A stretch of 64,000 nt of DNA, taken from positions 94,920 through 158,919 of the forward strand of contig NZ_FOFN01000005.1 in assembly GCF_900111025.1 (NCBI RefSeq), given 5' to 3'. Position numbers and translations under genes: made by a program. This document shows positions 29,588-37,981 of the stretch, piece by piece; within the stretch, counting starts at the first letter, position 1; every line of letters begins with the position of its first letter. The notes below the pieces were generated by a model. The model searched no databases. It saw only the letters and a list, made by a program, of their open reading frames with translations, and was not told where the DNA came from. This stretch comes from Hyunsoonleella jejuensis. Lineage in GTDB: Bacteria > Bacteroidota > Bacteroidia > Flavobacteriales > Flavobacteriaceae.

Positions 29588-30549
29588 TATTTTCGTGGTT
29601 TAAACTTCGAATTATTAAAAATATCTTCTGGTTTGGTTCGCAACATGTCTTTTAATGACACATCATTATTTTTCATGTAAGCTTTTACAATTTGCCAACC
29701 CATATATTGCCCGATTCTTCCGGGGGATTTTGCATCAATCTGTTCTAAATAAAACTTACTAAAAGGCGCTGGGTTGATAAATCTGCTAGGTAATTTGGTA
29801 TCGGTACTGTACAGTAACTCCCTTTCAATAAAATAGCGCCAAATATAGGCTTCATTTGTTTTTGCCCAATCTAATTGTGCCTCAGAATAGCCTACGCGTT
29901 GTGCCTCTGTTTTACTAGGCAACATTACATCCTTAAAGTAAAGTTGTTTCCCAAAATAAATCATCTCATCTAAAAGTGTTTTTCGTTGAGGCTGATAGAT
30001 ATAATGCCTAGCGTATTCATCCGCCATATCAACAACTATTTGCTCTTCCTCAAAAGTACTTCGGATGAATTTTTGAATACCTTCATAAAAATAATGGTCT
30101 TTACCTAAATAGTTGTCAATAGCAATAATGGCAATAGTATCTGTTACAATCACTTTATTTCTATAATCAATAGTAGAGGTTGTTGTAATCACTCGAGGTG
30201 GATTAAATTCAGGATAGTAAAATTTTAAATGGCTAAATAAAGATTCTATTTCAGCTTCTACACTACTAAAATTTTTATATTTCTTATTAGATTCTCGAAG
30301 CAATTCTTGCTGCAAGGTATCTTTCATTTTACCTATCCAGAAAGTATCATTATATTTTTTTGGAAATAAAAACGGATATGCTTGTTTCAATTTGGGCAAA
30401 TCAGCAATCTCAGCATTTCCAAAAAATTGATCGAAACGCTCTACCGAAATATCAATATTTATTTTCGCTATTGCTTTTTCAACCTCAGTTTCATTTTTAC
30501 ATGAAACAATAAACAGCAAACTAAAAAACGATAACAACAAATTTTTCAT
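29587..30549 (-). CDS. gldB: Gliding motility lipoprotein GldB
   Basis: 320 residues. Signal MKNLLLSFFSLLFIVSC with attachment Cys17. The body has SRFINPAPFSKFYLEQ, SPGRIGQYMGWQIVKAYMK and MLRTKPEDIFNNSKFKPRK, as in other GldB proteins. Essential for gliding in the species studied. Its promoter is divergent from and interlocked with that of nadE, a neighbourhood conserved in flavobacteria. Confidence 0.95.
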   Translation of the reverse strand: MKNLLLSFFSLLFIVSCKNETEVEKAIAKINIDISVERFDQFFGNAEIADLPKLKQAYPFLFPKKYNDTFWIGKMKDTLQQELLRESNKKYKNFSSVEAEIESLFSHLKFYYPEFNPPRVITTTSTIDYRNKVIVTDTIAIIAIDNYLGKDHYFYEGIQKFIRSTFEEEQIVVDMADEYARHYIYQPQRKTLLDEMIYFGKQLYFKDVMLPSKTEAQRVGYSEAQLDWAKTNEAYIWRYFIERELLYSTDTKLPSRFINPAPFSKFYLEQIDAKSPGRIGQYMGWQIVKAYMKNNDVSLKDMLRTKPEDIFNNSKFKPRK

Positions 30550-30593
30550 GTAAAACTAAACGCTATAAATTTTTATAAATTGAGAGTATAGGT

Positions 30594-30613
30594 TATTTTT
30601 GTGTACAAAGGTA
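30594..30613. promoter_or_regulatory. Interlocked divergent promoters of nadE and gldB
   Basis: Plus strand TATTTTTG at 30594-30601 for nadE; minus strand TACCTTTG at 30606-30613 for gldBC. Both are perfect TAnnTTTG boxes and lie only 4 bases apart facing each other, so each expected start site falls in or next to the other box. Polymerase could hardly occupy both at once. Usage is inferred. Confidence 0.55.
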
Positions 30614-30640
30614 GTATTCTCATATTTAATTTCCCTTGAT

Positions 30641-31429
30641 ATGCAAACAGAAAAAGTTGTTGATTATATAGTAAACTGGTTAAAGGATTACTCCGTAAAC
30701 GCAGGAATTAACGGTTTTGTTATTGGTATTTCTGGTGGTATTGACTCTGCGGTAACATCTACACTTGCTGCAAAAACCGGTTTAAGAGTTTTATGTGTAG
30801 AAATGCCTATACATCAAGCAACAAGCCATGTAACACGTGCTCATGAACATATTGCACAGCTTAAAAAACGCTTTGACAATGTTGAAGATACTCGAGCCGA
30901 CTTAACACCAGTTTTTGAGGAATTTAAAACGGAAGTACACCTAGACGGCGATCAAGCCACTGTTGATATGGCTTTAGCAAACACTAGAGCACGTTTACGC
31001 ATGACTACCTTATATTATTATGCAGGGTTATATGGATTATTAGTGGCCGGCACTGGTAATAAAGTAGAAGATTTTGGTGTTGGCTTTTACACAAAATATG
31101 GAGATGGCGGCGTAGATTTAAGCCCAATTGCTGATTTGTTGAAATCTGAAGTATATCAACTTGGTGAGTACTTAAAAGTACCAGAATCTATTATGACCGC
31201 CGCACCTAGCGATGGCCTTTTTGGTGATGCAAGAAGCGATGAGGACCAAATTGGAGCGTCTTACCCAGAACTGGAATGGGCAATGCAAATGGATGATAAA
31301 GGAAAATCTGAAACTGATTTTTCTGGTAGAGAAAAAGAAGTTTTTAAAATTTACAAACGCTACAATAGAAATAACAAACACAAAATGATTCCTATTCCTA
31401 TTTGCGAGATACCCGATAATTTATTGTAA
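30641..31429 (+). CDS. nadE: NAD+ synthase (ammonia-dependent)
   Basis: 262 residues from the ATG at 30641; an earlier TTG lies in the promoter. Converts deamido-NAD to NAD. The PP-loop ATP site GISGGIDSAVTS, the binding region VAGTGNKVEDFGVGF and PPTxGL-like APSDGLFGDARSDEDQIG are present. There is no glutaminase domain, so free ammonia is the expected donor. Divergent from gldB. Confidence 0.96.
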   Translation: MQTEKVVDYIVNWLKDYSVNAGINGFVIGISGGIDSAVTSTLAAKTGLRVLCVEMPIHQATSHVTRAHEHIAQLKKRFDNVEDTRADLTPVFEEFKTEVHLDGDQATVDMALANTRARLRMTTLYYYAGLYGLLVAGTGNKVEDFGVGFYTKYGDGGVDLSPIADLLKSEVYQLGEYLKVPESIMTAAPSDGLFGDARSDEDQIGASYPELEWAMQMDDKGKSETDFSGREKEVFKIYKRYNRNNKHKMIPIPICEIPDNLL

Positions 31430-31454
31430 GTATTAGGATATCAACATTTTTTAC

Positions 31455-31521
31455 TATTTTTGACAATAGGGCATATTGCCCAGGCAACATACTATGATTC
31501 TCTCAAAAAAAACATCATAGT
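31455..31521 (+). promoter_or_regulatory. Promoter and structured leader of the LuxR-type regulator
   Basis: TATTTTTG at 31455-31462 is a perfect -7 box. The leader then holds GGGCA/TGCCC (31469-31481) and ACTATGAT/ATCATAGT (31491-31498 and 31514-31521), the latter an 8-base inverted repeat spaced about two helical turns apart. It could be an RNA hairpin or a dimer-binding operator, perhaps for the gene's own product. Confidence 0.45.
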
Positions 31522-31542
31522 AACCACTAAAAACCCTAAGAT

Positions 31543-32169
31543 ATGATTAAATTATTAATAGCAGACCCTCATCCTATAGTTAGAAAAGGGTTAGAACATT
31601 TGTTTTCCGCTTCGTCTGACATTAAAATTGTTGGGAGCGTTGATAATGGCGAAGCCATTTTAGAATTCCTGAAAAAAGAACCCGTAGATGTTTTACTTTC
31701 TGAAATTGATTTACCTAAACTTAATGGCCTAACGGTGTTAAGATATTTAAAATCTGATTACCCAGATGTTAAAGCTTTAATGTTTAGTGCACAACCTGAA
31801 AATGTATATGGCTTTAATTCTATTAAAGCTGGTGCTTCAGGATATATTTCAAAAAACGAAAACGTTATTACCATTAATGAAGCTGTATTAAAGGTTTACA
31901 ATGATGGTATTCATTTAAGCAACGAATTAACCCAAGAATTGGCCTTTGGAACAAGAAATAACAAAAATGGTAGATTCTTTAAAAAACTTTCTACTAGAGA
32001 AACAGAAGTTTTAAAACTTTTGGCCATTGGCAAGAAAAACAAAGAAGTTTCGAAAGAACTAAATATCAACGAAAAAACAGTAAGCACTTATAAAGCACGC
32101 TTGATGAAAAAACTAAAAGTTGATAATATGGTAGACTTAGTAAATCAAGCCAAGTTTTTAGACTTATAA
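31543..32169 (+). CDS. LuxR-type regulator with atypical receiver domain
   Basis: 208 residues. Receiver-like domain 1-120 and LuxR/GerE helix-turn-helix 145-205 (LSTRETEVLKLLAIGKKNKE, ISKELNI-like spacing). The receiver is altered: the usual acidic pair is Asp8-Pro9 (ADPHPIV) and the phospho-acceptor position is Glu54 (LLSEIDLP). The switch Ser and Lys (MFSAQ, GYISK) remain. Glu often mimics phospho-Asp, so the protein may be active without a kinase. No sensor kinase gene is near. Its 3' end overlaps the convergent dnaG by 6 bases. Confidence 0.9.
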   Translation: MIKLLIADPHPIVRKGLEHLFSASSDIKIVGSVDNGEAILEFLKKEPVDVLLSEIDLPKLNGLTVLRYLKSDYPDVKALMFSAQPENVYGFNSIKAGASGYISKNENVITINEAVLKVYNDGIHLSNELTQELAFGTRNNKNGRFFKKLSTRETEVLKLLAIGKKNKEVSKELNINEKTVSTYKARLMKKLKVDNMVDLVNQAKFLDL

Positions 32170-34122
32170 CACACGATTAAGTTTTCTAGATAATAACATT
32201 TTTAAACTAGAATATTCCTTAACCTCTTCGAGCACAGATTTGTTTACTTCAGATTTGTGCTCGATTGTTTTTTGCTGAAAATTCATGACTTTTTGCTCAA
32301 TTAAAAAACATCGTAAACTCAAAATAGTTTCACTAACCAGTTGTGCTACTGTTTGATGCTTTTCTTTTGGGAAGATATTTTTTCGCTGCCAATCACTTAA
32401 ATTGTAACGTTCGTCCTCCATTAAAATATGTGTTATTTCGTTTACGGTTTCAGAATTCATGGAATTGATAAACGTCTTTAGCTCAAACTCAGAATCTTGG
32501 TGTAATTTATCAATAATAGTGTAATACAAATGTTTGAACTGTGGGTTTGAAAATTCCATTTCATCTTCATGTAAATCCAAATAGATTTTCTCAAAAACCT
32601 TTGCCGTTTGAGTTACAGGTTTTAGAACCAATTCCCCCTCTTCAGTTTCGGTCATCACCAAATCCTCAAAACTCTCAGTTTTATTACCGTAGAGTAAAAG
32701 CAACTCAATTATTTTTCGCTCCAACAGGTATTGTACATCAACTTTTTTAACAGGTTGTTCGTGCTTTATTACCTCAAAACTTTTTTGCTGTTGTTTCTGT
32801 CTTTTGTTATCCTCCTTGTGTTCTTTTTGGTTAATTTGCGCCAAGGTGCTAAACAAAACTGCTTCGCTTATATCCATAATGCGAGCGCATTCCTGGATGT
32901 AAATTTCCTTTTTAATCGTATCAGGAATTTTTGAAATACTATTTACAATATCCCTAATAGTTTCCGCCTTTTTAATAGGATCGTTCTTAGAATCTTCATA
33001 TAAAATTGAAGCTTTAAACTGAATAAAGTCCTTGGCGTTTTCTTCAAGAAACAACGTTAGTTCTTCAAGAGTATTTTGTTTCGCAAAGCTATCCGGATCC
33101 TCTCCTTCTGGAAAAGAACAAACCTTTACGTTCATGCCCTGTTCTAGAATTAAATCTATACCTCGAAGTGAAGCACGAATACCTGCCGCATCACCGTCAA
33201 AAAGTACGGTAATATTTTTAGTAAGGCGATTTATTAATCGAATTTGTTCCGAAGTTAAAGCAGTCCCTGAAGACGACACCACATTTTTAATTCCCGTTTG
33301 ATGGAATTGAATCACATCGGTATAGCCCTCTACTAAAAAACAATTGTCTTCTTTCGCTATGCTTTGTTTGGCATTGTAAATACCATAAAGTACCTTGCTT
33401 TTATGATAAATATCGCTTTCAGGAGAGTTTAAGTATTTGGCAGCCTTTTTATCGTTGATTAAAATTCGTCCTCCAAATCCTAAAACACGGCCACTCATAC
33501 TTTTAATAGGGAACATTACGCGTCCTTTAAAACGATCAAATCGTTTTTCATCCTTTACAATAGTGAGTCCTGTTTTTTCTAAAAACTCTAACTGATATCC
33601 TTTTTTTAACGCCTCATCCGTAAACGCTTGCCATTCGTTTAACGAATAGCCCAAATCGAAGGTTTTTATGGTTTTATCTGTAAACCCGCGCTCTTTAAAA
33701 TAACTTAAACCTATAGATTTACCTTGGTCTGTTTTATGTAAAATCTTTTGAAAATAAGCATTCGCAAACTCACTAACCAAATACAAACTTTCACGCTCGT
33801 TAGCAGCTTCTTTTTGCTCGTTCGTCTGCTCCGTTTCCTCAATTTCGATGTTGTATTTTTTTGCTAGGTATTTTATGGCTTCTGGGTAGGTAAAATGCTC
33901 GTGTTCCATTAAAAATGCCACGACATTGCCACCTTTACCTGTACTAAAATCTTTCCAAATTTGTTTTACGGGAGATACCATAAAACTTGGCGTACGCTCG
34001 TCGCTAAACGGACTAAGCCCTTTATAATTACTACCCGCTTTTTTTAATTGCACAAAATCGCCAATAACCTCCTCTACCCGAGCGGTTTCAAAAACTTGAT
34101 CTATAGAATGTGCTGCTATCAA
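32164..34122 (-). CDS. dnaG: DNA primase
   Basis: 652 residues. Makes RNA primers for replication. The Toprim catalytic part is intact: EGYTDVIQFHQTG and LFDGDAAGIRAS. The N-terminal zinc-binding domain keeps its fold signature but has lost every ligand: GLSPFSDERTPSF (Ser37 and Ser40 in place of Cys and His) and WKDFSTGKGG (Asp58 and Thr61 in place of Cys). I believe this is usual in flavobacteria. The start codon is TTG at 34122; no ATG is available nearby in frame. The C-terminal helicase-binding part is present. Confidence 0.95.
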   Translation of the reverse strand: MIAAHSIDQVFETARVEEVIGDFVQLKKAGSNYKGLSPFSDERTPSFMVSPVKQIWKDFSTGKGGNVVAFLMEHEHFTYPEAIKYLAKKYNIEIEETEQTNEQKEAANERESLYLVSEFANAYFQKILHKTDQGKSIGLSYFKERGFTDKTIKTFDLGYSLNEWQAFTDEALKKGYQLEFLEKTGLTIVKDEKRFDRFKGRVMFPIKSMSGRVLGFGGRILINDKKAAKYLNSPESDIYHKSKVLYGIYNAKQSIAKEDNCFLVEGYTDVIQFHQTGIKNVVSSSGTALTSEQIRLINRLTKNITVLFDGDAAGIRASLRGIDLILEQGMNVKVCSFPEGEDPDSFAKQNTLEELTLFLEENAKDFIQFKASILYEDSKNDPIKKAETIRDIVNSISKIPDTIKKEIYIQECARIMDISEAVLFSTLAQINQKEHKEDNKRQKQQQKSFEVIKHEQPVKKVDVQYLLERKIIELLLLYGNKTESFEDLVMTETEEGELVLKPVTQTAKVFEKIYLDLHEDEMEFSNPQFKHLYYTIIDKLHQDSEFELKTFINSMNSETVNEITHILMEDERYNLSDWQRKNIFPKEKHQTVAQLVSETILSLRCFLIEQKVMNFQQKTIEHKSEVNKSVLEEVKEYSSLKMLLSRKLNRVL

Positions 34123-34395
34123 AACAATAAATTTATTGGAAATGTAAATGTACTAATAAAAATAATTTGGGAAAGCCAAGATAGAGGGAAGAATTGAAAC
34201 ATGGAATTTGCTTAGTGAATTTTGAATGAAATCGATATTCAAAATCTAAATCCTTTACACTGTAAAAATTAGCCTCTTAATTAAAACTAAAAACCTATAT
34301 ACAAAGCCGTATCTCTACAAAAAATTAAAGTAATTAAAATATCTGAAATTTTTGTTAAGTCCTCCCTTTTTTAGCGACATAATCTACTAGTTGTT

Positions 34396-34403
34396 TATCT
34401 TTA
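34396..34403 (+). promoter_or_regulatory. Possible -7 box of the arsenosugar operon
   Basis: TATCTTTA, one base off TAnnTTTG, 18 bases before the ATG at 34421. The rest of the 298-base gap between dnaG and this gene is AT-rich and shows no gene or clear repeat. Confidence 0.35.
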
Positions 34404-34420
34404 CCTGAAAAAATTTTAGA

Positions 34421-34756
34421 ATGCAAAAAACATATTACGACCCATCAGACCTAAGGAAATTTGGAAAAATAACAGAGTGGAGTGAGGAATTAGGTAATAA
34501 ATTCTTTGAATATTACGGAAAGGTTTTTGAAGAAGGTGCACTTACTGCCCGCGAGAAATCCTTAATAGCGCTTGCTGTTGCACATACGGAGCAATGTCCG
34601 TATTGTATAGACGCCTACTCGCAAGATGGGTTGCAACGCGGCATTACAAAAGAAGAAATGATGGAAGCTATCCACGTTGGTGCCGCCATAAAAAGTGGTG
34701 CAACCTTAGTACATGGTGTGCAAATGATGAATAAAGTTAATAAGTTAGACGGGTAA
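34421..34756 (+). CDS. Arsenosugar biosynthesis-associated peroxidase-like (CMD family) protein
   Basis: 111 residues, carboxymuconolactone decarboxylase/AhpD fold. The redox motif is HTEQCPYCIDAYSQDG (Cys-x2-Cys), with the downstream helix EEMMEAIHVGAAIKSGATLV. The start MQKTYYDPSDLRKFG and place directly before arsS fit the subfamily seen in arsenosugar clusters. It may act on peroxides or on oxidised arsenic species; the exact reaction is unknown. Confidence 0.85.
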   Translation: MQKTYYDPSDLRKFGKITEWSEELGNKFFEYYGKVFEEGALTAREKSLIALAVAHTEQCPYCIDAYSQDGLQRGITKEEMMEAIHVGAAIKSGATLVHGVQMMNKVNKLDG

Positions 34757-34762
34757 ATTGTT

Positions 34763-34875
34763 TGGGCGTTACCCCGTTCGGTCGCTGAGGCTCTCGAAGC
34801 GGGGTCGGGCTTTCCACTAATAGTTTTGGCTCGATGCACGCCTCGCCAAAAGCTGCCGTTTCAATCCCTAACGCA
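34763..34875. repeat. Three-stem structured intergenic repeat
   Basis: A 113-base GC-rich block in an AT-rich operon. The outer stem is GCGTTA (34766-34771) with TAACGC (34869-34874). The second stem pairs CCCCGTTCG (34772-34780) with CGAAGCGGGG (34795-34804), one bulge. The third pairs TTTTGGC (about 34824-34830) with GCCAAAA (34845-34851). It resembles a type of dispersed repeat I associate with Bacteroidota intergenic regions (GGGTCGGGCTTTCC core). It lies between the CMD gene and arsS. Confidence 0.65.
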
Positions 34876-34915
34876 AACAAGAACTTATCAAGATTAATAG
34901 CCCCTAAGAAAGGAT

Positions 34916-35980
34916 ATGACGAAAGTAAAAACACAATCACTTCATAAACGCGAAAGCGCATTGGCCAATAGTAAAAGACAGTTAGAAATTCTGTCTAATG
35001 GCATTTTTAAAAATGGAGAATTACCAACATTTGCTTCAAAAATTTCAGAAACCAACCAGTTTCCACTTAAAGCAAAAAAGTTAGAGATCCTTCAAATAAA
35101 TGTGGGTTATATGTGTAATCAAGTGTGTGAACACTGTCATGTAGATGCTGGCCCAGATCGAAAGGAAATTATGACAAAGGAGACTATGCAGCAATGTTTA
35201 CAGGTGATAAAAAATACAGGAGCGCATACATTGGATTTAACTGGAGGTGCACCAGAGATGAATCCGAATTTTAGATGGTTTGTTGAAGAAGCATCAAAGG
35301 CCGGTATTAAGGATTTTATCGTCCGTTCTAATCTTACCATTATTAGAGCCAATAAAACATATTACGATTTGCCAGAATTCTTTAAAAAACACAATGTACA
35401 TGTGGTAAGCTCTATGCCACATTGGACGCGTGGTAAGACCGATAAGCAACGTGGCGATGGTGTTTTTGATGCTTCGATAGAAGCGCTAAAAATGCTAAAT
35501 GCCATAGGTTATGGCATGCCAGAAAGTAATTTACGATTAGATTTGGTATACAATCCCTCAGGTGCTTTTTTACCAGGAGACCAAATGTCTATGGAAAAAG
35601 ATTTTAAAAAAGCATTGTTAGAGGATTTTGGGATTCAATTTCATAATTTATTTGCCATTACCAATTTACCCATTTCTAGGTTTTTAGACTATTTGATTGC
35701 CTCTGAAAACTATGAGGACTACATGTATCAATTGGTTGATGCTTACAATCCCTCTGCTGTAGCAAACGTTATGTGTACCAATACCATTTCAGTAAGTTGG
35801 GATGGCTATTTGTACGATTGCGATTTTAACCAAATGCTGGAATTGCCTGTTAACAGCAAAGTGAAACATATTTCAGATTACAACGAAGATCTTTTAGAGG
35901 GGCGACATATTGTAATTTCACAACATTGCTATGGTTGTACTGCTGGGGCTGGAAGCAGTTGCCAAGGTTCGGTAGCTTAA
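34916..35980 (+). CDS. arsS: Arsenosugar biosynthesis radical SAM protein ArsS
   Basis: 354 residues. Radical SAM enzyme that transfers a 5'-deoxyadenosyl group to dimethylated arsenic to make the arsenosugar precursor. Cluster cysteines Cys67, Cys71 and Cys74 are in MCNQVCEHCHVDAGP. The C-terminal DUF3641 part has WDGYLYDCDFNQML and the cysteine-rich HCYGCTAGAGSSCQG, which may hold an auxiliary cluster or bind arsenic. An AAGGA sequence precedes the ATG. Core gene of the operon. Confidence 0.95.
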   Translation: MTKVKTQSLHKRESALANSKRQLEILSNGIFKNGELPTFASKISETNQFPLKAKKLEILQINVGYMCNQVCEHCHVDAGPDRKEIMTKETMQQCLQVIKNTGAHTLDLTGGAPEMNPNFRWFVEEASKAGIKDFIVRSNLTIIRANKTYYDLPEFFKKHNVHVVSSMPHWTRGKTDKQRGDGVFDASIEALKMLNAIGYGMPESNLRLDLVYNPSGAFLPGDQMSMEKDFKKALLEDFGIQFHNLFAITNLPISRFLDYLIASENYEDYMYQLVDAYNPSAVANVMCTNTISVSWDGYLYDCDFNQMLELPVNSKVKHISDYNEDLLEGRHIVISQHCYGCTAGAGSSCQGSVA

Positions 35981-35986
35981 AAAATT

Positions 35987-36481
35987 ATGAGATATTTTAT
36001 TTTTATAGTATGTATGTGCGTTTCTGTTTCGGGATTTTCCCAAAAAAAATTGGCTAAACTCTTAAAGCAACAGAATAAGGAAACCATCCCTTACATATCT
36101 GTAGATTCACTTAAAAACATACAAGAACAAGTTACACTCTTAGATTCTAGAGAGGAAAGAGAATTTAAGACAAGCCATATAAAAGATGCCATATACGTAG
36201 GTTATGATTTTTTTAGCTTAGACTCCGTTCAAGAAAAACTTCCAAACAAAAAAAGCCCCATTGTGGTATATTGCTCTTTAGGCATACGTTCTGAAGATAT
36301 CGCTGAAAAACTAAAGAAAGCAGGCTACACCAATGTTTTAAATTTATATGGTGGTATTTTTGAATGGAAAAATAATGATTTAGACGTACTAAATTCAAAA
36401 GAAAAACCGACCGATTCTGTGCATACATTTTCTAAAGTATGGAGCAAATGGTTACATAAAGGTATTAAAGTATATGACTAA
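35987..36481 (+). CDS. Secreted rhodanese-like protein
   Basis: 164 residues. Signal peptide MRYFIFIVCMCVSVSGFSQ, then one rhodanese domain (about 45-140) with LLDSREEREF and the active loop VYCSLGIRSEDIA, which supplies the catalytic Cys. It ends SKWLHKGIKVYD. Rhodaneses carry sulfane sulfur and some reduce arsenate. Six bases after arsS and overlapping the next gene by 8 bases, so it belongs to the arsenosugar operon. Its role there is not known. Confidence 0.85.
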   Translation: MRYFIFIVCMCVSVSGFSQKKLAKLLKQQNKETIPYISVDSLKNIQEQVTLLDSREEREFKTSHIKDAIYVGYDFFSLDSVQEKLPNKKSPIVVYCSLGIRSEDIAEKLKKAGYTNVLNLYGGIFEWKNNDLDVLNSKEKPTDSVHTFSKVWSKWLHKGIKVYD

Positions 36482-37103
36482 AGAACTTGTTATCGTGTTT
36501 GTAAAAAACATAAAACTTGGAACCGTAAAAACCCGTCTTGCCAAAACCATTGGTGATATGGGTGCTTTTGAAGTTTACAAAGAATTGGTAAAAATTACCG
36601 AAAAAGCAACTGCAAAAGTTAAAGCCGATAAACGCATTTACTTTTCTGATGTCATTGTTGATGATACATGGCACGGCTTTGATAAATTTGTGCAAAAAGG
36701 TGAGAATCTTGGTGTACGAATGAAAAATGCTTTCGCCAAAGGTTTTGATGATGGCTACGAACGCATTGTTTTAATAGGTTCTGATTTACCAGATATTACC
36801 GCAGCGCATATCTCCGATGGATCAAAAGCTTTAGAAAAAAGCAACACCGTTTTTGGTCCTGCTGTTGATGGTGGCTATTATCTAATTGGGCTATCAAAAT
36901 TGTACCACTGTGTGTTTGAAAATAAACCTTGGAGCAGTGCTAATTTATTTGAAGAAACAGTACAAGAACTAAATAAAAAGGCAATTACATTTAGTACATT
37001 AGATACCCTAAATGACATTGATACTTATGAAGATTTAATGGCTTCAAGTTTTTATAAATCGAACGTAAAATTACAAGAGAAAATAAAACAACTACATGCT
37101 TAA
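36474..37103 (+). CDS. TIGR04282-type arsenosugar biosynthesis glycosyltransferase
   Basis: 209 residues. DUF2064/GT-A fold: VFVKNIKLGTVKTRLAKTIG at the N-terminus (nucleotide-binding Lys/Arg), VLIGSDLPDI as the metal-binding Asp motif, and GPAVDGGYYLIG. Expected to take part in attaching or building the sugar portion. It overlaps both neighbours by 8 bases, a sign of tight coupling. Confidence 0.88.
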   Translation: MTKELVIVFVKNIKLGTVKTRLAKTIGDMGAFEVYKELVKITEKATAKVKADKRIYFSDVIVDDTWHGFDKFVQKGENLGVRMKNAFAKGFDDGYERIVLIGSDLPDITAAHISDGSKALEKSNTVFGPAVDGGYYLIGLSKLYHCVFENKPWSSANLFEETVQELNKKAITFSTLDTLNDIDTYEDLMASSFYKSNVKLQEKIKQLHA

Positions 37104-37908
37104 ATTTATTAAAGAAACGGTAGATTACCTTAAAGACAAAGGCTTCGAAAAACCTGAAGTTGGCATTATTCTTGGCACTGGCCTAGGACAACTTATAGAT
37201 GCTGTAGAAATTCTTAAAGAAGTAAGCTATAACCATATTCCCAACTTCCCTACGGCAACTGTAGAGTTTCATAAAGGAAAACTTATTTATGGCAATTTGG
37301 GCGGTAAAAAAGTTATAGTTATGCAAGGGCGTTTTCATATTTATGAAGGCTACACACTGCAAGACGTTACCTATCCTGTGCGAGTGATGCAACAGTTAGG
37401 TATCTCAACACTTTTGGTGTCTAATGCTGCTGGAGCCATTAATTTAGACTTTAAAAAAGGCGAACTCATGCTTATTGATGACCATATTAACCTCCAAGGA
37501 AGCTCGCCGCTTGCCGTTAGAGGTATAGAGCAAATGGGCGAACGTTTCGTAGATATGAGTGCACCGTATGATACGAACATTAATGCAACTTTTAAATCCA
37601 TTGCAAAAGCAAAAAACATAACCTTGCATGAAGGTGTTTACGCCAGTGTTGTAGGGCCGCAACTGGAAACTAGAGCAGAATACAGAATGTTAAAGATTAT
37701 TGGAGCTGACGCTGTTGGTATGAGTACAGTTCCTGAGGTTATCGTCGCGAACCATTTAAAATTAAAAGTGGCAGCAGTGTCAGTTTTAACAGATGAATGC
37801 GACCCAGATAATTTAAAACCGGTGAATATAGCCGAAATTATTGCTATGGCAGAAAAGGCAGAACCAGATATGGTTGCTTTATTTAAAACACTTATTGAAA
37901 CCCTATAA
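37096..37908 (+). CDS. Purine-nucleoside phosphorylase of the arsenosugar operon
   Basis: 270 residues, hexose-free class I (trimeric) PNP family. Seen: IILGTGLGQL, GRFHIYEGY, SNAAGAIN, GPQLETRAEY with catalytic Glu191, and MSTVPEVIVANH. The base-specificity position (Asn243 of human PNP) is Asp233 in SVLTDECDPDN. Asp there is known to favour 6-aminopurines in engineered human enzyme, so cleavage of adenine from the arsenic-deoxyadenosine intermediate is a reasonable inference. It could also serve general purine salvage. Confidence 0.9.
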   Translation: MLKFIKETVDYLKDKGFEKPEVGIILGTGLGQLIDAVEILKEVSYNHIPNFPTATVEFHKGKLIYGNLGGKKVIVMQGRFHIYEGYTLQDVTYPVRVMQQLGISTLLVSNAAGAINLDFKKGELMLIDDHINLQGSSPLAVRGIEQMGERFVDMSAPYDTNINATFKSIAKAKNITLHEGVYASVVGPQLETRAEYRMLKIIGADAVGMSTVPEVIVANHLKLKVAAVSVLTDECDPDNLKPVNIAEIIAMAEKAEPDMVALFKTLIETL

Positions 37909-37981
37909 TTGTGTAATAAAGGTTACCTGTACTGTAAGTTATAGCACCTAAATTCACAAACAATTTAAAACTTTTAATTTA

